22,428 nucleotides of DNA, taken from the NCBI GenBank assembly GCA_003531585.1, contig DQFX01000056.1, positions 21,996 through 44,423 of the forward strand, written 5' to 3'. Origin of the DNA: Oscillospiraceae bacterium (GTDB lineage: Bacteria; Bacillota; Clostridia; Oscillospirales; Ruminococcaceae). Of the stretch, positions 6,855 through 15,209 are shown one piece after another. A model generated the notes under the pieces. It saw only the letters and a program-made list of their open reading frames with translations. It was not told the origin of the DNA and made no database searches. Position 1 is the stretch's first letter. The number at the start of each line of letters is the position of its first letter. The position numbers and the translations under genes are program-made.

Positions 6855-7691
6855 TTATTCGCCTGAGAGTAATTTATACAGTTCCTTGCGGGAAACACCC
6901 GCCGCCTGCGCGGCAGTCTTGCATGCCTCGGACAGCTTCATGCCGCCCTCGGCGTAGCCCCTTGCAAGTTCCGCTGCCTGCTCGATGGACATTTCCTCCG
7001 GTGCTTCCGGAGATGCTCCCTCGAGCACGATGACGTACTCGCCCCGGGGGTCGGTCTGCTCGTATAGCTGTATCAGCTCGCCGAGGGTCCCGCGCAGGAC
7101 CTCCTCGTGCAGCTTCGTGAGTTCCCGGCAGAGAGCCGCGCGGCGCGTTCCGCCGAGAGTCTCCGCGAGATCCGCGAGGGTCTGCCGCAGCTTGTGCGGA
7201 GCCTCGTAGTATATCAGCGTGTGCGGGAGCTTCGCTGTTTCGGCTAGCCGCTGGCGGCGCTCCTTCTTATCCACCGGCAGGAACCCTTCAAACGCGAAAC
7301 GCGCGGTGTCTATTCCGGATATCGCAACGGCGGCGATCGCTGCGTTGCAGCACGGGACGGACTCCACCGGGACGCCCTGCTCATAGCAGCGCTGAACAAG
7401 GTACACCCCCGGGTCGGAAATGCAGGGCATTCCGGCGTCGCTTACCAGCGCAACGGAGTTCCCTCCGTGCAGCAGCTCGAGGATCTTTGCGCTTTTTTCC
7501 GCTTCGTGGGGCTTGTAGTAGCTCAGAAGCGGCTTTTTTATTCCGAAGTGGGTCAGCAGCCGGAGCGTTACCCGGGTATCCTCGGCGGCGATATAGTCCA
7601 CGCTTTCCAGCGTTTCTATGCCGCGCGGTGAGAAATCTGAAAGGTTCCCGATAGGCGTGCCCACAACGTAGAGCTTACCTGTTTCAGTCAT
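6855..7691 (-). CDS. rsmI: 16S rRNA (cytidine-1402-2'-O)-methyltransferase
   Basis: 278-aa SAM-dependent methyltransferase of the SAM/tetrapyrrole-methylase (YraL) fold that 2'-O-methylates C1402 of 16S rRNA, fine-tuning the decoding centre. Visible family signatures: LYVVGTPIGNLSDFSPR at the N-terminus, AAEDTR, the LVSDAGMPCISDPG block, and FEGFLP, followed by YYEAPHKL and CRELTKLHEE. Length matches the family (about 275-290). The segment after ESV reads PCCNAAIAA where family members commonly have a Gly-Pro-type turn, a small departure in the SAM-site region. The start overlaps the stop of the upstream TrmN6-like gene by 8 nt. A 6-bp inverted repeat (AATAAC/GTTATT, 6843-6859) spans its stop codon. 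Confidence 0.95.
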   Translation of the reverse strand: MTETGKLYVVGTPIGNLSDFSPRGIETLESVDYIAAEDTRVTLRLLTHFGIKKPLLSYYKPHEAEKSAKILELLHGGNSVALVSDAGMPCISDPGVYLVQRCYEQGVPVESVPCCNAAIAAVAISGIDTARFAFEGFLPVDKKERRQRLAETAKLPHTLIYYEAPHKLRQTLADLAETLGGTRRAALCRELTKLHEEVLRGTLGELIQLYEQTDPRGEYVIVLEGASPEAPEEMSIEQAAELARGYAEGGMKLSEACKTAAQAAGVSRKELYKLLSGE

Positions 7692-8394
7692 ATAGCCTTG
7701 TGTACTCCTCGGTGTAGGATTTATCGTCGTTGCGCAGTATCATGGGCTTCTCGACGATCATGCCGGACTTCCCGCCCTTCTTTCCGGTCACGAGGAACAG
7801 CCACGGCTTGTCGAGAATGCTGTTGAACACGAACGTAATGCTCTTCGGCTCGATTTTGTTCTCGCGCATGGAGTTCAGCACGTCCGCGAGGCGCTCGGGG
7901 CGGTGGCACATCTTCAGCAGACCTCCGTATTTCAGGAGCTTCCCCGCTGCACAGCACACGTCGTCGATGTTGCACATCAGCTCGTGCCGTGCGACCGCCT
8001 GTGGTCTTGCAAGCTTCTCAAACCCGGAGCCGCTCGTCATGTAAGGCGGATTCGCGGTGACGATATCCATTGTCTCAAAGCCGATCTGGCTCTGCTTCAG
8101 CTCGCGGAGGTCGGCGAGGACCGGCTGGAGCCTGTTCTCAAGATGGTTTTTCTCAACGGACATCTTCAGCAGCTCGATCGCTTCCTCCTGTATATCCACG
8201 GCGTAGATAAGGTGCGGCTTTACGTTCTTGCAGAATATAAGCGGGATTATTCCGCAGCCGGTGCACAGATCGCAAACCACGCTGTCGGGCTTTACGTTCG
8301 CGTAGTACGCCAGCAGGAAAGCGTCCGTGCCGAAGCGGTGATCCTCGGAAACGTACATTGTAAGCGGTCCCAGGGTGAAGGTTTCAGTTTGCAT
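7684..8394 (-). CDS. trmN6: tRNA1(Val) (adenine37-N6)-methyltransferase-like protein
   Basis: 236-aa class I SAM-dependent methyltransferase. The N-terminus (FTLGPLTMYVSEDHRFGTDAF) is the recognition block of the TrmN6/YfiC group; then motif I (CDLCTGCGIIPL), an acidic SAM-ribose residue (AVDIQEEAI) and the N6-adenine catalytic motif NPPY (TANPPYMTSGSG). The length is typical (about 240-250). In Gram-positive bacteria this gene very often lies beside rsmI, as here (8-nt overlap), which supports the call. Substrate identity is by family only. It starts 24 bp after the stop of the potassium channel gene. Confidence 0.88.
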   Translation of the reverse strand: MQTETFTLGPLTMYVSEDHRFGTDAFLLAYYANVKPDSVVCDLCTGCGIIPLIFCKNVKPHLIYAVDIQEEAIELLKMSVEKNHLENRLQPVLADLRELKQSQIGFETMDIVTANPPYMTSGSGFEKLARPQAVARHELMCNIDDVCCAAGKLLKYGGLLKMCHRPERLADVLNSMRENKIEPKSITFVFNSILDKPWLFLVTGKKGGKSGMIVEKPMILRNDDKSYTEEYTRLYD

Positions 8395-8418
8395 ATAATT
8401 GCTTTCCTTTCATGTGAT

Positions 8419-9765
8419 TTATCCGACGATTATCTGCCCGTCGGGGTAAACGATGTTCTTGCGTTTTGCGGAGTTCACAAGCATTGAAAGCACCAGCGAC
8501 ACCGGGCCAACGCGCCCTATGAACATCGTGATTATAAGCAGTATACGCCCGGCTGTTCCGGAAATTTCAGTTATCCCCGCGGAAAGTCCCGCGGTAGAGA
8601 ACGCCGACACGGCTTCAAACAGGCACTGAACTCCCCGGCCGTCCTCGGGCAGCGTGAAATACAGCACCGAGAAGCAGAGGATAACAGCCGTCAGCGAAAG
8701 CAGCGTGACGGTCAGCGTGCGGTAGACCGCCAGCTTGTCTATCTTGTGCTTCATGATCTCAACGTCGTTCTTGCTCTGCATATAGGAAACTACAGTCATA
8801 ATCAGCACAAGCAGCGTGGTAGTCTTGATACCGCCGCCGGTGGAAGCCGGAGAGGCTCCGATGAACATAAGTATGCAGGTCCCGAGCTGGGAAAAATCCG
8901 ACAGGTCGTCTATCGGCACGGAGTTGTACCCGGCTGTTCTGGCGGTAACGCTCGAGAAAAACGCGTTGAGCAGCTTCCCGCCGAAGTTCATCTCGCCAAG
9001 CGCGCCGTTCCATTCCGCGAGGAGGTAGAACAGCGTTCCGCCGACGGTAAGCGCCGCGGAGGTCAGCAGCACCGCCTTGGTGTGCAGGCTGAGCTTGCGT
9101 ACCTTACGAATGTTGAGGAAGTTTTCCCAGACGATGAAGCCGAGACCTCCCACGGTTATCAGCATCGCAACGGTGACGAGAACCAGGGGGTCGCTCTGAT
9201 ATCCGGTGAGGCTCGCGAACGGCGAGGATATCCCGCACAGGTCGAATCCGGCGTTGCAGAACGCGGTGACGCTCGTGAAAACGCCCATCCACACGCCGTA
9301 GCCGCCGTACTGCGGAACGAACCGCAGGCAGAGCAGCACGGCTCCGGCTCCCTCGAATATCATTGAATACTTGATTATGCTGATGAAAATGCGGCGTCCG
9401 CCCTGGAAGGTGCTTTCAGTAAGCCCGTCCGACACATTCGCGAGGGTGCGGAAGCCCAGCTTCTTCCCGGCGGCAACGTTGAAAAACGTGATTATCGTCA
9501 CGAATCCCAGACCGCCCACCTGGATAAGCAGCGCAATGACCGCCTGCCCGAATATCGTCCAGTTCGAGTAAGTATCCACGACTACGAGACCAGTCACGCA
9601 GGTCGCGGAGGTCGCGGTGAACAGGCAGTCGAAGAATGAAGTGCTGCCGCTCTTTGACGAGAACGGAAGCCACAGAAGCAGCGCTCCCACAGTGATTATA
9701 ATAAGGAATCCCAGGCAGAGGGTGCGCGCGGGCTGCATAGGCTTTGCTTTTTTAATGACCGGCAT
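8419..9765 (-). CDS. ktrB: TrkH/KtrB-type potassium uptake channel
   Basis: 448-aa polytopic membrane protein that carries out K+ uptake. Four M1-P-M2 repeats are visible through their selectivity-filter strands: SATCVTGLVV, TAFCNAGFD, SVTARTAGYNS and SAFSTAGLS, each with the conserved filter glycine. The region GASPASTGGGIKTTT matches the flexible intramembrane loop in the third repeat. The length suits KtrB/TrkH of Firmicutes. Such channels normally work with a cytoplasmic RCK partner (KtrA/TrkA); none is next to it here, so the partner must be encoded elsewhere. The gene lies 13 bp after the GT-C gene, within the glycosyltransferase operon. KtrB and TrkH cannot be separated with certainty. 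Confidence 0.9.
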   Translation of the reverse strand: MPVIKKAKPMQPARTLCLGFLIIITVGALLLWLPFSSKSGSTSFFDCLFTATSATCVTGLVVVDTYSNWTIFGQAVIALLIQVGGLGFVTIITFFNVAAGKKLGFRTLANVSDGLTESTFQGGRRIFISIIKYSMIFEGAGAVLLCLRFVPQYGGYGVWMGVFTSVTAFCNAGFDLCGISSPFASLTGYQSDPLVLVTVAMLITVGGLGFIVWENFLNIRKVRKLSLHTKAVLLTSAALTVGGTLFYLLAEWNGALGEMNFGGKLLNAFFSSVTARTAGYNSVPIDDLSDFSQLGTCILMFIGASPASTGGGIKTTTLLVLIMTVVSYMQSKNDVEIMKHKIDKLAVYRTLTVTLLSLTAVILCFSVLYFTLPEDGRGVQCLFEAVSAFSTAGLSAGITEISGTAGRILLIITMFIGRVGPVSLVLSMLVNSAKRKNIVYPDGQIIVG

Positions 9766-9778
9766 GGCGTACCTCCGC

Positions 9779-12223
9779 TCAGGCGGCGGTAGTCGCCGGA
9801 AGAATTATCAGCGGCGCTACGGAATCCCTGGTAAGCTTCACCGATGTGACCGTAACTGGAGACCCGCTGCGGTTGGTGAGCTTGAGCTGCACGTTTTCAG
9901 TCTTTGCGGCTGCGGCATTGAATTTCAGCACCATCTCGCCGTCATCTGAGGATACAATCTCGTAATCGATGCTGTTCGCCTTCTTGTCGGAGGTAAGCGC
10001 GATGGAAAGCTGCTCAAGTCCGGTTCCGCGCAGCGTGAATGTGAAGCCGCCGGAGCTGTAGAGCGCGAAGTAGTTGGTGTAAACCGCAGAGCCTTCCGGC
10101 AGTACGGCGGCGCCGCCGTCCCTGGTGACTGAGCTTGTCGACGGAATATTCCTGCCGCTGTATTCGAAGGAAGCGGGCGCGGAAAGCTCCAGACCCTGCG
10201 CCTCGCACCATTCACGCGCTGCGTTGGTGCAGGCGTAAAGGTGGATATTGTTGTTGACGTCCCCGACAAGCCAGAGGTCGCCCGACCAGAGCTGGAGGTT
10301 ATCCTCGCGGTCGGCTATGATGAAGTCGGGGCGTGCGGTCTGGGAATTCAGCTTTTTCAGCGTGGAGGCAAGCCGCACATGCATATCTGGGAACAGGAAC
10401 TGCGCCTTTACGTAGCGCTCGGATTTCAGCGAGAACGCGAGTACGTCGTCAAATCCGCTGTCATCTATCATCTCGAGCGCCTCGGAGACGTACTCTCCGC
10501 CGTAGCTTGCGTTCTTGCCCTGAACCACGGTGTAGCCGTCGAAGCAGTAGAGGCTGGTGTACATAAGCAGCGCGCCCATCGGGATAGTCACCCAGTTGAA
10601 CATGCTGCTGTTCTTTTTCACGGTTATCAGCCGGATTATCACCACGGCAAGCAGCAGAGCCATTACAACGGCGATGATCTTGATAAATGTCGTTTCGGTT
10701 ATCTTGTCCTTGAGACCCTCGCCCAGCTTCAGCGGAGTGATCCCGAGGATCATCGCGCTTACTACGCCCTTATCAGTGGTGCCGTCGCCGACGACCGCCG
10801 GAACGGTCAGCAGCTCGGTGAGCGCGAATATTCCGCCCGCGGTGATAAGCGCCGCAAGGCTGTGCATAACGCTGAACCTTCCCCGGTAGATCATTATGAG
10901 CGCCGGGAATATCGCAACGGGGAAGAAAGTCTCGATGTAGCGCCCGAATATCGTTGTATCGGCGCGGGTGTCGAACACCGTTGAGGTCGCCTTGAAGCCG
11001 ACGCTCACCACGAATATCGCGCCCATAACCAGGAAAGCGAACCAGCAGAACATTGCAAGCGAACTTGTGATGTATGTCTTTGCCCTGCCGTCGGCGGTCA
11101 GCTCAGCAGCGCCCTTCTTCGCGCGGTTCCTGGTGATGTAATACATCGCCAGTCCGGAGATTATCAGCACCATCGCGATGGCTCCGAAGCCCCAGGTGGA
11201 GCTGATAAAGTAGAAGAAATGTCCGACCAGGGTCTGCGGGAAGCGCATGAGCTTCTCAGGATCCGCGTCGAATATTCTGCCGAGGGTGTTTTCGATGGTA
11301 TTCACGGAGGCCTTGTCGGACTGCTCCTTGAGCCACAGGACATTCTGCAAGTAGCCCTTGATCATCTTGTCCGCGAGGAATCCCACAACAACGCTTGAGA
11401 AGAAGCCGCTCAGCGCGAACACCTTCCGCTTCATCGTGAACAGAACCACAAGTTCCAGAACCACTCCGGCGGCGAGCATTGCGATCATTCTGCCGTGGGT
11501 AGCGTAGGCTGCAACGAGGGTAAGCCCCGCGAGCGCCGCCCAGAGCTGCTGCCGGAACACCGCCTTACTGCTGTGCGACGTATCCTTGAAGCTCTTCAGC
11601 GACTTGTACATCAGCAGCGCGAACACCCACGGAAGCAGGCAGCACAGCGTTTCGTTCCAGGTGTACTTAGTGAGCAGCAGGTACGCGGGGTACATTCCGC
11701 ATACTATCGCCATGAATACGGAGGAAAGCTTCCGCACGCCGAACCACTTCCGTGCGAGGAAATACACGATTACCGGTGCGAAGCTCATCAGCACGCCGTT
11801 TATCAGTATCATCACGCGGTACTGGAGCATAGGGTCGTCAACGAACCAGAACACCGGAATGTAGAACAGGCTCTGGAAATACCCGTAGTAGCCGCCGGCG
11901 GACACCGTCTGCGACCAGTCGTAGCCGTTGAACCATGCGGCAACCGCAGTAACCGCGTACTCGTCGGGGGTGAGGTTGAACATAGTCGTGACCTGCGTCA
12001 TCAGGACATGTATCGCAAGCGTTACGACGTACAGCGCCAGCATAAGGAACCAGTCGCTGAGGAACACGCTCTCCTTTTTCGGAGCGGCAGGTGCGGCTGC
12101 TTCCGGCTTCGGGACTTCGTATATCGGGTGAACGTCGGAGCCTTCTGCGCCCGATGAACCCGCCGAGCCCTCCAGCGGAGCCGCGTTTTCGTTTATATTT
12201 TCAAGTTCGTTTTCGCCTGTCAA
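9779..12223 (-). CDS. GT-C membrane glycosyltransferase with C-terminal beta domain
   Basis: 814-aa integral membrane protein of the ArnT/PMT/GT39-like GT-C superfamily, which transfers sugars from lipid-phosphate donors on the outer face of the membrane. A Pro/Ala/Glu-rich cytoplasmic N-terminus (1-50) is followed by about a dozen membrane spans. The first external loop holds the acidic pair D87-E88 (TPDEYAVTAVAAWF), the usual catalytic acid position in GT-C enzymes. The C-terminal part from about residue 600 is soluble and ends in a beta-rich, carbohydrate-binding-like domain (FTFTLRGTGLEQLSIAL). The start is TTG at 12223, supported by a perfect AAGGAGG 8 nt upstream that overlaps the stop of the preceding paralogue. 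The paralogous neighbour shares the PDE..-VAA-F/W..G-DWS block. Acceptor and sugar are unknown; wall or teichoic-type polymer decoration or protein glycosylation are possible. Confidence 0.82.
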   Translation of the reverse strand: MTGENELENINENAAPLEGSAGSSGAEGSDVHPIYEVPKPEAAAPAAPKKESVFLSDWFLMLALYVVTLAIHVLMTQVTTMFNLTPDEYAVTAVAAWFNGYDWSQTVSAGGYYGYFQSLFYIPVFWFVDDPMLQYRVMILINGVLMSFAPVIVYFLARKWFGVRKLSSVFMAIVCGMYPAYLLLTKYTWNETLCCLLPWVFALLMYKSLKSFKDTSHSSKAVFRQQLWAALAGLTLVAAYATHGRMIAMLAAGVVLELVVLFTMKRKVFALSGFFSSVVVGFLADKMIKGYLQNVLWLKEQSDKASVNTIENTLGRIFDADPEKLMRFPQTLVGHFFYFISSTWGFGAIAMVLIISGLAMYYITRNRAKKGAAELTADGRAKTYITSSLAMFCWFAFLVMGAIFVVSVGFKATSTVFDTRADTTIFGRYIETFFPVAIFPALIMIYRGRFSVMHSLAALITAGGIFALTELLTVPAVVGDGTTDKGVVSAMILGITPLKLGEGLKDKITETTFIKIIAVVMALLLAVVIIRLITVKKNSSMFNWVTIPMGALLMYTSLYCFDGYTVVQGKNASYGGEYVSEALEMIDDSGFDDVLAFSLKSERYVKAQFLFPDMHVRLASTLKKLNSQTARPDFIIADREDNLQLWSGDLWLVGDVNNNIHLYACTNAAREWCEAQGLELSAPASFEYSGRNIPSTSSVTRDGGAAVLPEGSAVYTNYFALYSSGGFTFTLRGTGLEQLSIALTSDKKANSIDYEIVSSDDGEMVLKFNAAAAKTENVQLKLTNRSGSPVTVTSVKLTRDSVAPLIILPATTAA

Positions 12224-12231
12224 AGTTACTG

Positions 12232-12238
12232 CCTCCTT
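12232..12238 (-). promoter_or_regulatory. Shine-Dalgarno supporting a TTG start
   Basis: AAGGAGG on the minus strand, 8 nt before the TTG at 12223. It overlaps the TAA stop (12237-12239) of the upstream GT-C gene, so the two genes should be translationally linked. Confidence 0.8.
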
Positions 12239-14153
12239 AATGGTCTGAAAGCGCCGGAGCTTGTATCGTTGCGCCTTCTTCCGCCAGCGCGGTTATGTCC
12301 GCGGAACGCTTGTATCTCATATAGTCGCGGGCGGTCTCGCCCTTTGCGTAGACGGAAAGCCCGCCTTCCGTGCCGATGTAGTCGTAGCTGAACGGCTCCA
12401 GCGGGAGCTGCTCCTCCTCGTCGGCTATGATTATGCAGTTGTCCGGGAGATTCTTCGCCTTGCGGATTATCGCTACCCGGGTGTTAAGATTCAGGAACTG
12501 GATAAGCCCCGCGTTTCGCGTTCCGATGTTATAAGCCACGATGACCGGCGAAGCGCTCTCGTTATACAGAAGCTCGGACACCAGCCGCGCCGGCTCGGTC
12601 TTTGCGAGGTTCTCCTCGGCGCGTGCAGGGAGGTAAACCGCCCCGGCAAACACCGTGGTGTAAAGGAACAGGCAGCAGCACAGCCCGGATATCAGTTCCT
12701 TGCCGTGCTTGCGGGTGCACAGCGTGAACACTGCGAACGCCGCCAGCACCGTGAACACCACGGATGTCATTATAATGAAGCTTTCCACGGTGAACGGCTT
12801 GGCGTAGTCCTCGCCGATCCGCCAGGGCATGAGTCCCAGCATGGGGGATTCGCGGTAGCCGCGCGCCTTTTCGAGCATCTGCCAGGATACCGTGAAGAAT
12901 CCGTAGCAGGTATATGCGTACACGATCGCCGCCCAGCCGATGTTAGCGACGCTCAGCCTGTAGCGGAACATGAACACCAGCACCAGCATGACCGCCAGCG
13001 GAGCCACATTGTCGGTGTATCTTCCGAACATCGTGAGATCCTTGATGGCGCTTATCTGCCCGGAATTGAACTTGAACAGCACCGAAAGCAGCATGGAGCC
13101 TCCGACGGCGAGGAACGCGTAAATTCCGAGTATGGTTATGTGGCCGCTGTAGGTGTGCTTCGAGGTAGGCTCGTACACCTTCACGCCGTCGACCATCTCG
13201 CCGGCGCGGTTTTTGCTCCACTCGCGGATACGAACGAAGATGAGCATGAAGAACACCACGCAGGCGAGGGCTCCGATACCAGCCGTGGAGGTCATGAATG
13301 TGTAGATATGTCCGAACAGCGTGGAAACGAACCTTCCGAATCCGCCTTCGTCAAACAGACCCAGCACGCGGTTTGCCTCGGCTTCCATGGTGTTGCCGCT
13401 CGCCTTGCCGTTCCAGACTAGCTGCTGTATCGTCTTTTTGCAGAAATGCTCCCCGACGAAGCCCAGCGCAAGCGCCGGGAAGAAAACCGGCAGGGTGAAT
13501 ATCCTGCGGTTCATGAAGATACGCGCGATAAGCACGGTCATAACGAACGCGATAACTACAGCCAGCAGCCTGGAGTGCGCCCCGTAGCAGACCGCGCAGA
13601 GAACTCCGGCGGCGGCCGACCACAGCACGCGCAGCGCGTCCTTCTGGCAGTCCATCGACATGAACATCACCCACATCAGAACCCACGGAAGCAGGCTGCA
13701 TATGGCTTCGTTCCACATGAACTTGGAGTGGGCTATGTATGTGATGTAAGCTCCGCAGCAGAACGCCACGGTGATTTTCTGCCATACCCTGGAAACGCCC
13801 AGCTTTGTGGAAACATGGTAAGCTATCACCGGAATGAAGCTCATGAGCACGCCGTTCATTATCAGGCACGCCTTGTAAAGCGCGTAGGAGTTGCTGAAAA
13901 ACAGGAACAGCGGCGCGTAGAAAATAGCCTGAACGTATCCGTAATAGTAGTAGACCTGCCCCATCAGCGCCGACCAGTCGCGCCCGGAATAGAACGCGGC
14001 AACGCTTGCAACGCCTATTTCGTCGGGGTTAACGGCGGGAAGCTCCATATGCATGGTAAGCAGCGAATGCACGATGACGCTCACCGTAAAGATAACCATC
14101 ATCACGCCGCGGTCGCCGAAGCTGTTGTAGAAACGTCTGAGAGCGTTTATCAT
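12237..14153 (-). CDS. GT-C membrane glycosyltransferase (paralogue)
   Basis: 638-aa polytopic membrane protein, paralogous to the 814-aa neighbour but without the acidic N-terminal extension and the C-terminal beta domain. The first external loop carries D44-E45 (NPDEIGVASVAAFYSGRDWS), the expected GT-C acid position. Multiple membrane spans follow, and a short soluble C-terminus (from about 520) matches the start of the neighbour's soluble part (VRLVSELL/ RVAIIRKAKNLPDNCIIIADEEEQL versus ARPDFIIADREDNL). I chose the ATG at 14153 because it overlaps the GT2 stop as ATGA; a TTG at 14186 would give 11 more residues. GAGGA lies 12 nt upstream. It probably uses the lipid-linked sugar made by the GT2 gene product. 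Substrate unknown. Confidence 0.8.
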   Translation of the reverse strand: MINALRRFYNSFGDRGVMMVIFTVSVIVHSLLTMHMELPAVNPDEIGVASVAAFYSGRDWSALMGQVYYYYGYVQAIFYAPLFLFFSNSYALYKACLIMNGVLMSFIPVIAYHVSTKLGVSRVWQKITVAFCCGAYITYIAHSKFMWNEAICSLLPWVLMWVMFMSMDCQKDALRVLWSAAAGVLCAVCYGAHSRLLAVVIAFVMTVLIARIFMNRRIFTLPVFFPALALGFVGEHFCKKTIQQLVWNGKASGNTMEAEANRVLGLFDEGGFGRFVSTLFGHIYTFMTSTAGIGALACVVFFMLIFVRIREWSKNRAGEMVDGVKVYEPTSKHTYSGHITILGIYAFLAVGGSMLLSVLFKFNSGQISAIKDLTMFGRYTDNVAPLAVMLVLVFMFRYRLSVANIGWAAIVYAYTCYGFFTVSWQMLEKARGYRESPMLGLMPWRIGEDYAKPFTVESFIIMTSVVFTVLAAFAVFTLCTRKHGKELISGLCCCLFLYTTVFAGAVYLPARAEENLAKTEPARLVSELLYNESASPVIVAYNIGTRNAGLIQFLNLNTRVAIIRKAKNLPDNCIIIADEEEQLPLEPFSYDYIGTEGGLSVYAKGETARDYMRYKRSADITALAEEGATIQAPALSDH

Positions 14154-15154
14154 TTCTTGTCGATTTCCTCTTTGTTGTAGCTGCAAAGATTGTAGTTAGA
14201 GTAGTTGGAGTTGGTGTTGTTGTACTCAATGCGCTTTACGTGGAAAAGGGTCTCGTCCATTACCCTGCGGCAGCCGGAGATAGCGTCCGCAACAAGCCCG
14301 AAAATGCCTATCTGGAATCCCACGATAGCAAGCACAGCCATCAGCACCAGGGACTGTATATGTCCGCCGCCCTCGCCCAGGCATGCGTAAACGATGAAGC
14401 GCACCGCAAGCACCAGCGCGGCAAGCACGAATACAGCAGCAATTCCTAGGAAGGTCTTGAGCGGCTTTCTCATCACGTAGTTGCGGATAATCGTTCCGCT
14501 GGAGCGCTTGATGTAGCCCCACATGGACTTGAACAGGCGGCTCTTGCGAAGCTCCGGGTTGGTGTTGATGTCCACGGACATTATCTTGGTGCGGTCTGCG
14601 CCGGCGGTGATGATGGTCTCCAGCGTGTAGGTGTAGTCGGAGAGCACGTTAAGGCGCATCGCGGCTTCTCTTGTGTAGCTGCGGAATCCGCTGGTGGTGT
14701 CCACAACGTCGGTGCCGCTCGCCTTTCTTACAACGCCGCTTCCGAGCTTCTGGAGCTTCTTTTTCAGCGGGGAGAAGTGCTCGATGGAATCTGTGCGGCG
14801 GTTGCCTATTACCATCGTCGCCTTGCCCTCAAGCAGCGGACGCACCAGCTTTTCAATGTCCGCGCCGGCGTACTGGTTGTCGGCGTCGGTGTTGACGATG
14901 ATGTCGGCGCCCAAGCGCAGGCATGCGTCGATTCCCGCCATGAAGCCCTTTGCAAGTCCGCGGTTGTGCACGAAGCTTACTATGTGGTGTACGCCCAGCT
15001 CCTTTGCACGCTCCACGGTGCGGTCGGTGCTGCCGTCGTTGATGATGAGGTATTCGATCTCGTCGATACCGTCGATGTGCCGGGGGAGGTCGTGTATGGT
15101 CACGTCGAGGGTCTCGGCTTCGTTATAGCAGGGTATCTGGATTATCAGTTTCAT
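14150..15154 (-). CDS. Family 2 glycosyltransferase, polyprenyl-phosphate type
   Basis: 334-aa membrane-associated glycosyltransferase resembling DPM1/GtrB. The GT-A domain has IPCYNEAETL, the nucleotide-binding ND40GST, the metal-binding D90-A-D92 (NTDADNQY) and GFRSYTREA. It is followed by two C-terminal membrane helices (about 228-252 and 267-292). Such enzymes move a sugar from UDP/GDP-sugar to undecaprenyl phosphate on the cytoplasmic face, and the lipid-linked sugar is then used by GT-C enzymes, here the next two genes. AAGGAAG lies 9 nt before the ATG. The last ~25 residues are an odd Asn/Tyr/Ser-rich tail (EYNNTNSNYSNYN), part of which overlaps the ribosome binding region of the next gene. 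The family is firm; the sugar is not known. Confidence 0.9.
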   Translation of the reverse strand: MKLIIQIPCYNEAETLDVTIHDLPRHIDGIDEIEYLIINDGSTDRTVERAKELGVHHIVSFVHNRGLAKGFMAGIDACLRLGADIIVNTDADNQYAGADIEKLVRPLLEGKATMVIGNRRTDSIEHFSPLKKKLQKLGSGVVRKASGTDVVDTTSGFRSYTREAAMRLNVLSDYTYTLETIITAGADRTKIMSVDINTNPELRKSRLFKSMWGYIKRSSGTIIRNYVMRKPLKTFLGIAAVFVLAALVLAVRFIVYACLGEGGGHIQSLVLMAVLAIVGFQIGIFGLVADAISGCRRVMDETLFHVKRIEYNNTNSNYSNYNLCSYNKEEIDKK

Positions 15155-15189
15155 GTTATTGTTCTTCCTTTTGATTTTGTTATTGGAAC

Positions 15190-15209
15190 GCTCCCGCAGG
15201 AGCAGTTTT
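15190..15209. repeat. Small hairpin between RING-like and GT2 genes
   Basis: GCTCC (15190-15194) pairs with GGAGC (15199-15203). The T run lies on the plus-strand side, where no gene ends, so in the direction of the operon it lacks a U tract. It is probably an mRNA processing or stability hairpin, if anything. Confidence 0.3.

Noticed and set aside
15190..15209. Hairpin considered as an internal operon terminator
   Set aside because: In the minus (operon) direction no U run follows the stem; the T run lies on the other side where no plus-strand gene ends.
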